NCBI GenBank assembly: GCA_035296565.1 | Contig: DATHAQ010000030.1 | Location: 1-25,318 of the forward strand | DNA length: 25,318 nt | Origin: JACCZR01 sp035296565 | GTDB lineage: Bacteria > Actinomycetota > Thermoleophilia > Solirubrobacterales > Thermoleophilaceae | Direction: 5' to 3' | Notes under the pieces: generated by a model | What the model was told of the DNA's origin: nothing | What the model saw: the letters and a program-made list of their open reading frames with translations, nothing else | Databases searched by the model: none | Part shown: piece after piece, positions 6,380-14,944 of the stretch | Layout of the letters: each line of letters starts with the position of its first letter | Numbering within the stretch: position 1 is the stretch's first letter | Position numbers and translations under genes: made by a program

Positions 6380-7072
6380 TTACAGGTCTACGTCGGGCGG
6401 CAGCCGCCCCTCCTCGGCGAGCTTCTCCGTGTGCGCGCGCAGCGTGAGCGCCGCCGCCGGGCGCAGGTGCTCGGCGGCGTCGGGCCAGGCGCGGTCGAGG
6501 AGCTCGTCCTCGCTGCGGGCCCCCTCCTCGAAGGCGGCGACCAGGCGCCGCTCCCGGTCCAGGCGGTGCTCGAGGTACTCGTCGAGCTTGGCCGCCGGCT
6601 CCCAGACGTACGGGCCGTGGCCGGGACATAGCACCTCGAGGTCGAGCGAGCGCAGCCGGCGCAGCGAGTCGAGGTAGGCCCCGAGCGAGCCCTCCCCCGG
6701 TGCGATGAAGACGCTGCCCTCCCCCAGCACCGTGTCGCCGGTGAACAGCCAGCGGTCCATCAGCAGGCAGACGCTGTCCGGCGAGTGACCAGGGGTCGCA
6801 AGGGCCGTGAAGGGCCCGGCTCGCTCTCCCTCACCGGGCCGGTGGACGGACACGCCGAAGGCCTCGGCGGCCTCGGCGTGGTCGGCGTGCCCGTGAGTGA
6901 GCACCACGGCCTCGACCTCGCCCGCCGCCGCCCGGACGGCGTCGAGGTGGTCGTCCAGGAGGGGCCCCGGATCGACCACCCAGCCGCCCACCACGTAGGT
7001 GTTGGTTCCGTCGAGGGTCAAGGGCGAGGGGTTGTTCGCGCGCACGCGGGTGACCCGAGGCGGCTCGCGCAT
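6380..7072 (-). CDS. MBL-fold metallo-hydrolase (LACTB2/glyoxalase II-like)
   Basis: 230 residues from ATG 7072-7070 (MREPPRVTRVRANNPSPLTL, a usual start for this group); an in-frame GTG 21 codons upstream would extend into the palindrome region. The metallo-beta-lactamase zinc site is complete: THGHADH (His60, His62, Asp64, His65), His96 in TPGHSPDS, Asp113 in FTGDTVLG, and a final His in CPGHGPYV. The C-terminal region (EYLEHRLDRERRLVAAFEEG onward) resembles the winged helix of LACTB2-like hydrolases. These enzymes hydrolyse thioesters, lactones or RNA ends; the substrate is not predictable. It is divergent from the RsbW-like gene across a palindromic region. Confidence 0.85.
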   Translation of the reverse strand: MREPPRVTRVRANNPSPLTLDGTNTYVVGGWVVDPGPLLDDHLDAVRAAAGEVEAVVLTHGHADHAEAAEAFGVSVHRPGEGERAGPFTALATPGHSPDSVCLLMDRWLFTGDTVLGEGSVFIAPGEGSLGAYLDSLRRLRSLDLEVLCPGHGPYVWEPAAKLDEYLEHRLDRERRLVAAFEEGARSEDELLDRAWPDAAEHLRPAAALTLRAHTEKLAEEGRLPPDVDL

Positions 7073-7119
7073 AGCCGGGATCTTGCCTGGCGATGTTGGG
7101 AACAGCTCTCCGATGGGTA

Positions 7120-7135
7120 TTGACTGACCAGTCAA
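7120..7135. promoter_or_regulatory. Palindromic operator candidate in a divergent intergenic region
   Basis: TTGACTGACCAGTCAA has perfect 7-bp arms (TTGACTG/CAGTCAA) around a 2-bp centre, a size typical of TetR-family or similar dimer sites. It lies 13 bases before the RsbW-like start codon and 48 bases before the MBL start, so one bound dimer could control both genes. No regulator gene is adjacent. Confidence 0.5.
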
Positions 7136-7148
7136 CCGATCGACGACC

Positions 7149-7550
7149 GTGCCTGCAGCCGCCGCTTCATGCCCCTATGACGACCTTGTCAACCTGAGGT
7201 TGGCCGGGGGCCCCGATGCTGCGGGCATGGCGCGCCGCGCGCTTGCGCGGCTCCAGGGCAAGCTGCATCCCGGGACGGTCGAGGTCATTCGCCTCCTGGT
7301 GACCGAGCTGGTCACCAACAGCGTTCGTCACGCGGAGGCCCGAGCGGTGGACATGCGCGTCCACGTCTCCTCCGATCAGGTCCGGCTGGAGGTCGCCGAC
7401 CGCGGGCCCGGCTTCGAGTTCGAGGCCCGCGAGCAGGACCAAGACCCAGAAGGCGGCTGGGGGCTCTTCCTCGTCGACCGCCTGGCCGACCGCTGGGGAA
7501 TCAGCACCCACGCCGGCGCCAGCCGGGTCTGGGCCGAGCTCGACCGGTGA
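7149..7550 (+). CDS. RsbW-like ATP-binding protein (HATPase_c, anti-sigma factor type)
   Basis: 133 residues. The GHKL ATPase motifs are clear: N-box ELVTNSVRHA with Asn57, G1 box DRGPGFE (84-90) and G2 box GGWGLFLVDRLADRWG (102-117). No dimerisation or sensor domain is attached, as in the stand-alone RsbW/SpoIIAB-like kinases of actinobacteria, which phosphorylate an anti-anti-sigma factor (STAS) or bind a sigma factor. No sigma factor or STAS gene is adjacent, so the partner is unknown. The start is GTG 7149, with no evident Shine-Dalgarno; a palindrome ends 13 bases upstream and could be the control site. Confidence 0.85.
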   Translation: MPAAAASCPYDDLVNLRLAGGPDAAGMARRALARLQGKLHPGTVEVIRLLVTELVTNSVRHAEARAVDMRVHVSSDQVRLEVADRGPGFEFEAREQDQDPEGGWGLFLVDRLADRWGISTHAGASRVWAELDR

Positions 7551-7597
7551 CCGATCCGAGCGGCGGTGCTCGGCCGGCCAACGCCTCGCGCTAGGGC

Positions 7598-8527
7598 CTA
7601 GGCCTCTTCGCCGAGCCGCATCTGCTCGCCCTCCGGGGGCCCGGGCGGCTCCTGGCCCAGCAGAGCGCGCAGGCGCGTGGCGGCCGTGGGCGCATCGTCG
7701 TCGCGGTTGTTGTTGAACATCGCGTGCACCTCATCCGCCTCCTCCGCCAGGCCGCGCGCGCGGCCGGCGATGTCCTCCAACTCGTCGTCGGAGTAGACCC
7801 AGCCGAAGCGCTCGGCGACCGACTTGCCGTGGAGGTACCCCTCGGTGTTGCGCCCGTGCATCCGCAGGTAGGCCAGCCCGTCGGCGGTCACCGCGTCCAA
7901 CGCGGGCATGATCGGGATGTGGTCGCCTGGCGGCGCGTCCACTCCCACGTAGGCCACGTTGTGCTCGGAGAACCAGGCAAGCGTCTCCTCCAGCCGCTTC
8001 TCGCGCACCCAGCCGCCGTGGCGCAGCTCGACCGCCAGGCGGTGCGGCCGCAGCGCCTCGACCAGGTCGTCCAGCTCGTCCAGCCGCGACTCTCCCGGGG
8101 CGAACGCGGGCGTCAGCTGCAGCAGGAGGGCCCCGAGCTTGCCGGCCTCGACGAGCGGCTCGAGCTCGGCCAGCGTACGCTCGGCCACCGCGCGCTCGAG
8201 GTCGGGCTCGAGCACCACGCGGCCGCGCTCGTTGGTGCGCGTGTGCTCGCGCAGGTCCTTCGGCAGGGAGTCCAGCGACGCGGCATGCCGGGACAGCAGC
8301 CGGTGCAGCTTGACGTCGAAGGTGAACCCCTCGGGGGTCACCTCGGACCAGCGGCGCACGGTGTCCTCGCCGGGGATGGCGTAGAACGTCGAGTTGACCT
8401 CCACCGCCTCGAACTGGGCGGAGTACCAAGGCAGGCGCTCGCGGGCGGTCATGCCCTGCGGGTACCACTTCTCGACGAAGCCGGGGTCGGCCCAGCTGGA
8501 CGTGCCGACCCGGATCCGGCCGCTCAT
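7598..8527 (-). CDS. DUF72 (YecE) family protein
   Basis: 309 residues, normal or slightly long for the family. The N-terminus (IRVGTSSWADPGFVEKWYP) and the following AQFEAVEVNSTFYAIP are the DUF72 signature. FTFDVKLHRLLS, LLLQLTPAF, AVELRHGGW and the late VHAMFNNNRDDDAPTAA segment also match. It has a TIM-barrel fold of unknown biochemical role. ATG 8527-8525 is preceded by GAGGTG, a reasonable Shine-Dalgarno lying in the 11-bp space to the divergent ABC transporter start. Confidence 0.9.
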   Translation of the reverse strand: MSGRIRVGTSSWADPGFVEKWYPQGMTARERLPWYSAQFEAVEVNSTFYAIPGEDTVRRWSEVTPEGFTFDVKLHRLLSRHAASLDSLPKDLREHTRTNERGRVVLEPDLERAVAERTLAELEPLVEAGKLGALLLQLTPAFAPGESRLDELDDLVEALRPHRLAVELRHGGWVREKRLEETLAWFSEHNVAYVGVDAPPGDHIPIMPALDAVTADGLAYLRMHGRNTEGYLHGKSVAERFGWVYSDDELEDIAGRARGLAEEADEVHAMFNNNRDDDAPTAATRLRALLGQEPPGPPEGEQMRLGEEA

Positions 8528-8538
8528 ACAGTCACCTC

Positions 8539-9423
8539 GTGACCCTCGCGATCGAGCTCAAGGGTGTGGTCAAGCGCTTCGGGGCGATCACGGCCGTGGC
8601 GGGCCTCGACCTCGAGGTCCCCGCCGGGACGTGCGTGGGGCTGCTCGGCCCGAACGGCGCCGGCAAGTCGACCACCATGCGCATCCTCACCGCCCAAGCC
8701 ATCGCCGACGAGGGCGACATCACGGTGCTGGGCTACCGGCTTCCGGGCGAGAGCAAGCAGGCCCGGGCCGAGTGCGGAGTCGTGCCGCAGTTGGACAACC
8801 TGGACACGGCGCTCACCGTCGTCCAGAACCTGCAGGTGTTCGCGCACCTCTACCGCGTCCCCCGCGCCGAGCGCCGCGACGCCGTGGAGCGCACCCTCGA
8901 GATCGCCAAGCTGACCGACCGCCGCGACGCGAAGGTCGACCAGCTCTCCGGCGGCATGCGACGCCGCCTGCTCATCGCCCGCGGGCTCGTGCACCGCCCG
9001 CGACTGCTGTTGATGGACGAGCCCACCGTGGGGCTCGACCCGCAGGTGCGCCAGGAGCTCTGGGCCCTGATCGACTCGCTGCGCTCGGAGGGGACCTCGA
9101 TCCTCATGTCCACCCATTACATCGAGGAGGCGCAGCGGCTGGCGGACACGGTTGCCATCATGGCCGACGGCAGGGCCGTCGCCACCGGCAAGCCGGGAGA
9201 GCTGATCGCCGAGCACGCCGGCCGCAAGGTGGTGGAGGTCTACGGCCCGCCCGCGCGACTGGCAGAGGCTGAGCGCGAGGCCGCCGCGGCGGGCTATCGC
9301 ACGCGCCGCACCGGCACCTCGGTGTCGGTCCTCAACGTCGACGGCGACGCGCCCGACGGCGAGCGGCGCTCGGCGACGCTGGAGGACGTCTTCGTCCTGC
9401 TCACCGGCGAGGAGGTCGCGTGA
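8539..9423 (+). CDS. ABC transporter ATP-binding protein (DrrA/NodI-like)
   Basis: 294 residues with a complete ABC ATPase: Walker A GPNGAGKST (37-45), Q-loop at VVPQ (81-84), signature LSGGM (136-140), Walker B LLLMDE (156-161) and H-loop STH (191-193). A C-terminal extension ending LEDVFVLLTGEE is typical of the DrrA/CcmA group of exporters. It powers export by the permease encoded next, whose GTG start overlaps its TGA (GTGA). Its own GTG start is only 11 bp from the divergent DUF72 start and has no upstream Shine-Dalgarno, so its promoter must lie within the DUF72 gene or the transcript is leaderless. Confidence 0.92.
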   Translation: MTLAIELKGVVKRFGAITAVAGLDLEVPAGTCVGLLGPNGAGKSTTMRILTAQAIADEGDITVLGYRLPGESKQARAECGVVPQLDNLDTALTVVQNLQVFAHLYRVPRAERRDAVERTLEIAKLTDRRDAKVDQLSGGMRRRLLIARGLVHRPRLLLMDEPTVGLDPQVRQELWALIDSLRSEGTSILMSTHYIEEAQRLADTVAIMADGRAVATGKPGELIAEHAGRKVVEVYGPPARLAEAEREAAAAGYRTRRTGTSVSVLNVDGDAPDGERRSATLEDVFVLLTGEEVA

Positions 9424-10223
9424 GCGCGGCCAGCGGAGCCGCGCCGCGCCGGCGGCTGGGCCGGCTGGAGCGCCGGGCGCTCGGCGGCGTCCTGATCCGC
9501 GAGGTCATCAACTTCTCGTCCTACTGGCGCTCGACCACCTTCTCCTCCACGGTCGAGCCGACGATCTTCCTCGTCGCCTTCGGCTTCGGCTTCGGGTCGC
9601 TGGTCTCGACGGTGGCCGGCCTGCCCTACGTGGAGTTCGTGGGCACCGGCACGGTGGCGACGGCGGTGCTGTTCTCGTCGGTCTTCCCGGCGATGTTCTC
9701 GAGCTTCGTCAAGCGCGAGTTCCAGCGGACATACGACGCCATCCTGGCCGCGCCGGTCGACGTCGAGGAGTTGGTCACCGGCGAGGCGCTGTGGATCGCG
9801 TGCCGGGCCGCGGTCTACGGCAACGTACCGCTGCTCGTGGCGATGATCTTCGGGCTCGACCCGAGCTGGGGCATGTTGCTGGTGCCCTTCATCTCCTTCA
9901 TCTCCGGTTTCGGCTGGGCCGGCTTCGGCATATCCGTGGCGGCGATCCTGAAGTCGATCGACAACTTCGGCTACGTCACGTCGTCGGTCATCACGCCGCT
10001 GTTCCTGTTGGCGGGAACCTTCTTCCCGCTCGACCAGCTGCCGGAGTGGGCGCGGGTGCTGGCCCAGCTGAACCCGCTGCACCACTCCGTGGTGCTGGTC
10101 CGCCACGCCGCCTTCGGCTTCGAGGGCTGGAGCGACCTCGGCAACGTCGCCGCGCTCGTCGGCTTCGCGCTGGTCATGTGGCGGCTGGCCATCAACCGCA
10201 GCGAGCGGCGGCTGATCGTCTAG
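9420..10223 (+). CDS. ABC-2 type transporter permease (NodJ/DrrB-like)
   Basis: 267 residues with about six membrane segments (for example EPTIFLVAFGFGFGSLV, VLFSSVFPAMFSSF, MLLVPFISFISGFGWAGFGI, VITPLFLLAGTFFPL). The FLLAGTFFPLDQLPEW-x(10)-NPLHH stretch is the ABC-2 permease signature. It forms the membrane part of an exporter with the overlapping upstream ATPase; drug, lipid or polysaccharide export are the usual roles and cannot be separated here. The TAG stop is at 10221-10223 and a cupin gene follows after about 50 bp on the same strand, possibly in the same transcript. Confidence 0.9.
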   Translation: MSAASGAAPRRRLGRLERRALGGVLIREVINFSSYWRSTTFSSTVEPTIFLVAFGFGFGSLVSTVAGLPYVEFVGTGTVATAVLFSSVFPAMFSSFVKREFQRTYDAILAAPVDVEELVTGEALWIACRAAVYGNVPLLVAMIFGLDPSWGMLLVPFISFISGFGWAGFGISVAAILKSIDNFGYVTSSVITPLFLLAGTFFPLDQLPEWARVLAQLNPLHHSVVLVRHAAFGFEGWSDLGNVAALVGFALVMWRLAINRSERRLIV

Positions 10224-10275
10224 AAGCCGCTCAGCGCGCGGGATCGACGCGGAGGGCCAAAGGGCGATTAGGCTC

Positions 10276-10815
10276 GTGCTCGAGGTGGCCCACCAAGGCC
10301 AGCAGATCGCCAACCCGCGCACCGGTCAGACGATGACCTTCGTCGAGCTGCGCCCCGAGCTGCTGCGCATCGAATCGACGCACCCGCCGGCGCCCGAGCG
10401 CGAGCCACTGCACACCCACCCCAAGCAGGAGAGCACGGTCGAGGTCCTCTCGGGCTCGATGGTCTTCGAAGTCGAGGGCGAGCGTCGCGAGGTCGCCACC
10501 GGGGACTCGCTCACCATTCCGGCCGGCGTGAGACACCGCTTCTGGATCGAGGGCGACAAGGAGGCCCGCTCCATCCAGCTGTTCGAGCCGGCGCTCGACA
10601 TCGCGTCGTTCTTCGAGACGCTCTTCGCCCTCGCCGCGCGCGACGAGCTGGACGAGAAGGGCATGCCGGGCCTGCTTCAGCTGGCGGTGATGGTGCCCGA
10701 GTTCGGCGACGAGGTGCGGCCCGCCAGCCCGCCGTGGCCGGTGCTGAAAGCCCTGACCACTGCGCTGGGCCCGGTGGCCAGCATGCGCGGCTACAAGAGC
10801 CGCATCGAGCTCTAG
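10276..10815 (+). CDS. Cupin domain protein
   Basis: 179 residues from GTG 10276. The N-terminal half is a single cupin barrel: PLHTHPKQESTVEVLSGS gives the first cupin motif (two His and Glu metal ligands) and GDSLTIPAGVRHRFW the second (final His). The C-terminal half is helical (ASFFETLFALAARDEL, then LLQLAVMVPEFGDEV), a layout seen in small stand-alone cupins of this phylum. Probably a metal-binding enzyme or sensor in the cytoplasm; substrate unknown. It converges on dnaE2 with 55 bp between the stops and no clear terminator. Confidence 0.85.
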   Translation: MLEVAHQGQQIANPRTGQTMTFVELRPELLRIESTHPPAPEREPLHTHPKQESTVEVLSGSMVFEVEGERREVATGDSLTIPAGVRHRFWIEGDKEARSIQLFEPALDIASFFETLFALAARDELDEKGMPGLLQLAVMVPEFGDEVRPASPPWPVLKALTTALGPVASMRGYKSRIEL

Positions 10816-10870
10816 CGGGGCCGGCGCCCACGGGCTCGACGTTCCGCCTGGTCGGCAGGACGTAAGAGCC

Positions 10871-13800
10871 TCAGCCGCCCCTCCCCCGCCCGAAGGAGTT
10901 GGCCGCCGGAGCCAGCGCGCGCAGCTGGGCGCTGCTCTCCTCCTCGGGCTGGGTGCTCCACATGCGCCGCGGCTCGATGTGCTTGACGGTGGCCTCGGGC
11001 ACGTCGCTCGGCCGCTCGAGGCGGGAGATACGGTCGACCAGTACGTTGGTCACCCCCTCGCGGCGCTCGAGGCGCCCGCTGGCGGTCACGAAGGGCTCGG
11101 CGCGCACCACCAGCCGGTGGCGCTCGTAGACCGGCGGCGTGACGATCAGGTTGATCGTGCCGGCTTCGTCCTCGAGGAGCATGAAGGTCACCCCTTTGGC
11201 GGTGGCCGGGCGCTGGCGCGCCACCACCAGGCCCGCCACCTGCACGCCGTCGCCGTGTCGGCGCGCCTCCAGGCCCGCACTCGTGACGTACTCCGATCCG
11301 AGGCCCGGCCGCATCAGCTCGACCGGGTGCTCGTTCAGCGTGACCGATGTCGACCCGAGGTCGGCCAGCATCCGGTCCCAGGCGCTCATCGACCGCAGCT
11401 GAGGCGCCTCCTCGGGATCGAGCGGCAGCGCCAGCTGGCGCCCACCGTCGACGGCCACCGACGGATACGCCGCCCCCAGCTGCCACAGGGCGCGCCGACG
11501 GCGCTCGGAGACCGGCCCGTCGACGAGCGCATCGCAGGCGCCCGCCCAGGCCAGGCGCTCGAGCGTCTCCGAGCTCGCCCCGGAGCGCGAGGCCAGATCG
11601 CCGATCGACCGGTACGGCCGCCGTTCGCGCTCCTCGACCAACGCCCGAACCTCCTCCCCCCGAACCCCCGACACGTACCCGAGGCCAAGGCGAACCGCCA
11701 GCGACTCAGCACCCGCAGGTGGCGACGAGACAGGACCCGCGGCCGCAACCGCCTCGACCGAACAGTCGACAGACCCGGAGACGACGCAAGGAGGCAGCAC
11801 GGAGATCCCCCGCCGCTGCGCCTCATGAGCCAGGGCATCCGGCGGGTAGAACCCCATCGGCTGCTCGTTCAGCAGGGCGCACAGGAACTCGGGCCCGTAG
11901 TGCACCCGCAGCCAGGTCGACTGGTAGGCCAGCAGCCCGAAGGCCGCCGAGTGGGCCTTGGGGAAGCCGAAGCCCGAGAAGCCGACGATCTGGTCGTAGA
12001 CGCGCCGCGCGGTCTCCTCGCCGGCGCCGTTGGCCATGCCGCCCTCCACGAACTTCTCCTCGTAGGAGCGCATCGCCGCCTCCGAGCGCTTGCGGCTCAT
12101 GGCCCGCCGCAGCCCCTCGGCCTCGCCGGGCGAGAAGCCCGCGAAGGCCATCGCCACCTCGATCACCTGGTCCTGGAAGACGATCGCGCCGAGCGTGTCC
12201 CTCAGCACATGCTCCAGCGAGGGGTGCTCGTAGGGCACGGCGTACGACGGGTCCTCCCGCAGCGCCTTCTTGCGCTCGATGTACGGGTGCACCGCGCCGC
12301 CGATGATGGGGCCGGGACGCACGAGGGCGACCTGCACGGTCAGGTCGTCGAGCGACTCGGGCCGGGTGCGCTTGAGCATCTGCATCTGCGCGCGCGACTC
12401 GATCTGGAAGACCCCCGTGGTCTCCGCCTTGTGGATCTCGGAGTACACGCGCTCGTCGCCGAAGTCGATGCGCGAGAGGTCGATGTGCTCGTGGCGCGCC
12501 TCATGGATGAGGTCCACGCAGCGCTCGACGCAGGACAGCATCCCCAGGCCGAGCAGGTCGATCTTCAGAAAACCGGCGTCGGCGCAGGAGTCCTTGTCCC
12601 ACTGCACCAGCTGCCGGCCCTCCATCGCCGCGGGCATCACCGGGCAGACGTCGATCAACGGCTCAGTGGAGATCACCATGCCGCCCGAGTGCTGAGTGGC
12701 GTGGCGGGGCAGGCCGGCCACGTCGCGCACCAGCCGGGTCAGCGCCTGCCAGCGCGGTGAGCGGCTCCTGGCAGGGTGACCCCCTGCGGGGGCACCCTTC
12801 GGAGTGGCGGCGTGCACCTGGCCCACCTCGTCCTCGATCTCGTTGCCCTGCCAGGGGTCGGCGTAGCGGGCCAGGCGCTCGATCTCGCCCGGCGGCAGGC
12901 CCAGCGACTTGGCCAGGTCGCGGATGGCCGAGCGCACCTGGTAGGTCGCGAAGGCCGCGACCAGCGCCGAGCGCTCGGGGCCGTAGCGATCGTGCACGCG
13001 CGGGATGAGCACGTCGCGGATGTCGCGCGGGAAGTCGAGGTCGATGTCGGGCAGCGCGGTGATCTCCTCGTTGAGGAAGCGCCCGAGGAAGAGGTCGCAC
13101 TCGACGGGGTCGACGTGCGAGAGGCCGGTCAGGTAGCAGACGATCGAGGACACGCTGGAGCCCCTCCCCCGCCCCGGCGGCAGCAGCGCACGCGCCACGC
13201 TGGGCCCGCGCACTTCGGTGGCCACCTCGCGGGCCAGCTCGAGCAGGTCGCGATGCAACAGGAAGAAGCCGCTGAGCTCCAGCGAGGAGATCACCCGCAG
13301 CTCCTCCTCCAGACGGGCCTCGGCCTTCGCGAGCGTGGCCCGGCCGGCGTAGCGCTCGTCCAGGCGCGCGCGGCAGATCTCGGCCAGCTTGCCGTCGGAC
13401 TCCGGGTCATCGGAGCCGGGGTAGCGGTAGCCGAGGTCAGAGCTCAGGTCGAAGCGCAGGCGGTCGGCGATGCGGCCCGACTCGTGCACCGCCTCGGGGT
13501 GGTCGGAGAAGCGCTCGGCCATGGCCTCCGGCCGCCCGAGCACGTGCGATGCGTTGCCGCGGCGAAGCGGCTCGGACTCGTCGAGGGTCTTGCCCTCGCG
13601 CACCGCCACGAAGGCGTCCTGGAGGGCGGCCCGCGAGCGGTCGTGGGCGTGGACGTTGCCCGTGGCCACCACCGGCACGCCCAGCCTCGAGGCCAGCTCG
13701 CTCAACAGCCTGTTACGCCGGCGGTCGTGGCGGGCGAAGGGTCGCTGCAGCTCCACCCGGAAGCGGTCGGGCCCGAAGGCGGCCAGCAGGCGGCGGGCCA

Positions 13801-14335
13801 CAGCCGCCGCGCCCACGTGGTCGCCGGCCTCCACCCGGCGGGCCACGGCGCCGTCGCGCGCGCAGCCGCTCAGGCACACCAGGCCCTCGGCGTGCTCCTC
13901 GACGTCGGCCAGCGAGACCTCCGGCTCGCCCACCTTCGGCTCCACTCGCGGGCGCTCGCGCGCTCGGGCGCGAGGCCCCTCCAGCGCCCAGCGCTCGGCC
14001 CAGCCCTCGCCGGCGTCCTGGGCCCAGACGCGCGTGTGCGCGTGGGCCTTGGTCAGCAGCCGGCAGAGGTTGCGGTAGCCCGTCCTGCTCTCACACAGCA
14101 GCGTGAGGTGCGAGCCGTCGTCGACCGAGACCTCCGCTCCGGTGATCGCCCGCACGCCCAGCGGCTTGGCCGCCTGGACCAGCTCCATGGACCCGTAGAT
14201 CCCGTCGTGGTCGGTGAGCGCCAGCGCCTCGTGGCCCTGCTCGGCCGCCGCTCCGGCCAGCTCGACCGGATGCGAGGCCCCGTCCAGGAAGGAGAAGGCC
14301 GAGTGGCAGTGGAGCTCCACGTAGGACACGAACAC
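10871..14335 (-). CDS. dnaE2: Error-prone DNA polymerase III alpha subunit DnaE2 (ImuC)
   Basis: A 1154-residue C-family polymerase. The N-terminal PHP domain is intact (ELHCHSAFSFLDGAS, ALTDHDGIYG). The palm carries the catalytic acids in LPDIDLDFPRDIRD near residue 430, followed by the thumb/finger segments (SGGMVIS, PKAHSAAFGLLAYQ), an HhH region and a C-terminal OB fold (VQVAGLVVARQRP, LLEDEAGTINLIV). It is shorter than replicative DnaE1 and sits with imuB, as expected for DnaE2, which carries out damage-induced mutagenic translesion synthesis with ImuB and the beta clamp. GTG 14335 and GTG 14329 (VSYVELHCH, the common family start) are both possible; an SOS box overlaps them, so the transcript may be leaderless. 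Confidence 0.95.
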   Translation of the reverse strand: MFVSYVELHCHSAFSFLDGASHPVELAGAAAEQGHEALALTDHDGIYGSMELVQAAKPLGVRAITGAEVSVDDGSHLTLLCESRTGYRNLCRLLTKAHAHTRVWAQDAGEGWAERWALEGPRARARERPRVEPKVGEPEVSLADVEEHAEGLVCLSGCARDGAVARRVEAGDHVGAAAVARRLLAAFGPDRFRVELQRPFARHDRRRNRLLSELASRLGVPVVATGNVHAHDRSRAALQDAFVAVREGKTLDESEPLRRGNASHVLGRPEAMAERFSDHPEAVHESGRIADRLRFDLSSDLGYRYPGSDDPESDGKLAEICRARLDERYAGRATLAKAEARLEEELRVISSLELSGFFLLHRDLLELAREVATEVRGPSVARALLPPGRGRGSSVSSIVCYLTGLSHVDPVECDLFLGRFLNEEITALPDIDLDFPRDIRDVLIPRVHDRYGPERSALVAAFATYQVRSAIRDLAKSLGLPPGEIERLARYADPWQGNEIEDEVGQVHAATPKGAPAGGHPARSRSPRWQALTRLVRDVAGLPRHATQHSGGMVISTEPLIDVCPVMPAAMEGRQLVQWDKDSCADAGFLKIDLLGLGMLSCVERCVDLIHEARHEHIDLSRIDFGDERVYSEIHKAETTGVFQIESRAQMQMLKRTRPESLDDLTVQVALVRPGPIIGGAVHPYIERKKALREDPSYAVPYEHPSLEHVLRDTLGAIVFQDQVIEVAMAFAGFSPGEAEGLRRAMSRKRSEAAMRSYEEKFVEGGMANGAGEETARRVYDQIVGFSGFGFPKAHSAAFGLLAYQSTWLRVHYGPEFLCALLNEQPMGFYPPDALAHEAQRRGISVLPPCVVSGSVDCSVEAVAAAGPVSSPPAGAESLAVRLGLGYVSGVRGEEVRALVEERERRPYRSIGDLASRSGASSETLERLAWAGACDALVDGPVSERRRRALWQLGAAYPSVAVDGGRQLALPLDPEEAPQLRSMSAWDRMLADLGSTSVTLNEHPVELMRPGLGSEYVTSAGLEARRHGDGVQVAGLVVARQRPATAKGVTFMLLEDEAGTINLIVTPPVYERHRLVVRAEPFVTASGRLERREGVTNVLVDRISRLERPSDVPEATVKHIEPRRMWSTQPEEESSAQLRALAPAANSFGRGRGG

Positions 14336-14342
14336 ATGTTCG
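14329..14342 (-). promoter_or_regulatory. LexA (SOS) box at the dnaE2 start
   Basis: CGAACACATGTTCG matches the actinobacterial/Firmicute SOS consensus CGAAC-N4-GTTCG exactly and overlaps the start codon region of dnaE2. Repression by LexA with release after DNA damage is the expected control. On the minus strand it is preceded by TGGACA, a -35-like element also found at the imuB box. Confidence 0.85.
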
Positions 14343-14500
14343 CATCCCTGTCCAGGCTCGGCTTCAGATCCGCAACCCTCGTCCGCTCGGAGGGCTATCG
14401 CCCCGCCGTGGGCGCCGGAGCGGTGCGCGCCCAGCTACGCCGCGGCGCCGGAGCCCAGTTCGACCCTGGGTGGTCGAGGTGCTCCTTCGGCCCTGGTCGA

Positions 14501-14525
14501 GGAACAGCCCTCGGTGGAGGGTTCC
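14501..14525 (-). terminator. Bulged hairpin downstream of the ArsC/Spx-like gene
   Basis: GGAA and CCCTC pair with GAGGG and TTCC around a four-base loop, with a three-base bulge. It begins eight bases after the stop of the ArsC/Spx-like gene on the minus strand. It may separate that transcript from dnaE2, which has its own SOS-controlled start. Confidence 0.4.
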
Positions 14526-14532
14526 CGCTCGC

Positions 14533-14880
14533 TCAGAGCAGCTCGCGCACCCGCTCGATAGGCCGGGCGAGCACCGCCCGGCCCCCTTGTTCGACCACCG
14601 GTCGCTGCAGCAGCGCCGGGTGCTCGGCCATGAGCACGATGGCCTCGTCGTCGGAGACCTCGCGCTCGGCCAGCCCCAAGTCCCCGTAGACCGGCTCGCG
14701 GGCGCGGAAGAGCTCCCGTGCCGGCCGGCCGGTCTTGGCCACCAGCCTGCGCAGCTCCTCCGCGGTCAGGGGCTCGACGTGGAAGTCCACCCGCTCGAAC
14801 TCGACGCCCTCCTCCTCGAGCAGGGCCGCCAGCTTGCGGCAGGTCGTGCAGGTGCGCTTCTCGTAGACCGTCACCGGCAC
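14533..14880 (-). CDS. ArsC/Spx-family thioredoxin-fold protein
   Basis: 115 residues, the usual length for ArsC/Spx/YffB proteins. The redox site is Cys11-x-x-Cys14 (RTCTTCRK) at the end of strand 1. The FERVDFHVEPLTAEELRRLV segment and GRPARELFRAREPVY correspond to the conserved helices and basic region, and the C-terminal RPVVEQGGRAVLARPIERV is the family tail. Members are either glutaredoxin-dependent arsenate reductases or Spx-like regulators that bind RNA polymerase; sequence does not decide, and no other ars genes are near. GTG 14880 is 64 bp downstream of the DUF6504-like gene, so it could be read from the SOS-controlled imuB promoter. Confidence 0.85.
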   Translation of the reverse strand: MPVTVYEKRTCTTCRKLAALLEEEGVEFERVDFHVEPLTAEELRRLVAKTGRPARELFRAREPVYGDLGLAEREVSDDEAIVLMAEHPALLQRPVVEQGGRAVLARPIERVRELL

Positions 14881-14944
14881 TGATTCTCTTCGATCGCCGC
14901 CCAGCGCGCCGAGCGCTCGTCCACGGCGACCGCGATCGGCTCAT

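Noticed and set aside
7563..7579. 17-bp direct repeat GCGGTGCTCGGCCGGCC, also at 15186-15202
   Set aside because: Very GC-rich sequence of a kind expected by chance here (similar stretches occur near 4905 and 21533); only two exact copies, in unrelated contexts.
7595..7604. GGCCTAGGCC palindrome at the DUF72 stop codon
   Set aside because: Partly coding, short and GC-rich; no sign of terminator structure beyond the 10 bp.
10979..12760. Long plus-strand open frame (593 codons) opposite dnaE2, and another at 12776-14689
   Set aside because: Both are antisense shadows of the high-GC dnaE2 codons; the translations are His/Arg/Gly-rich with no family motif, while the minus strand is clearly DnaE2.
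14411..14454. GGCGCCGGAGC direct repeat (14411-14421 and 14444-14454) upstream of dnaE2
   Set aside because: Short, GC-rich, 33-bp offset, without link to a promoter element.
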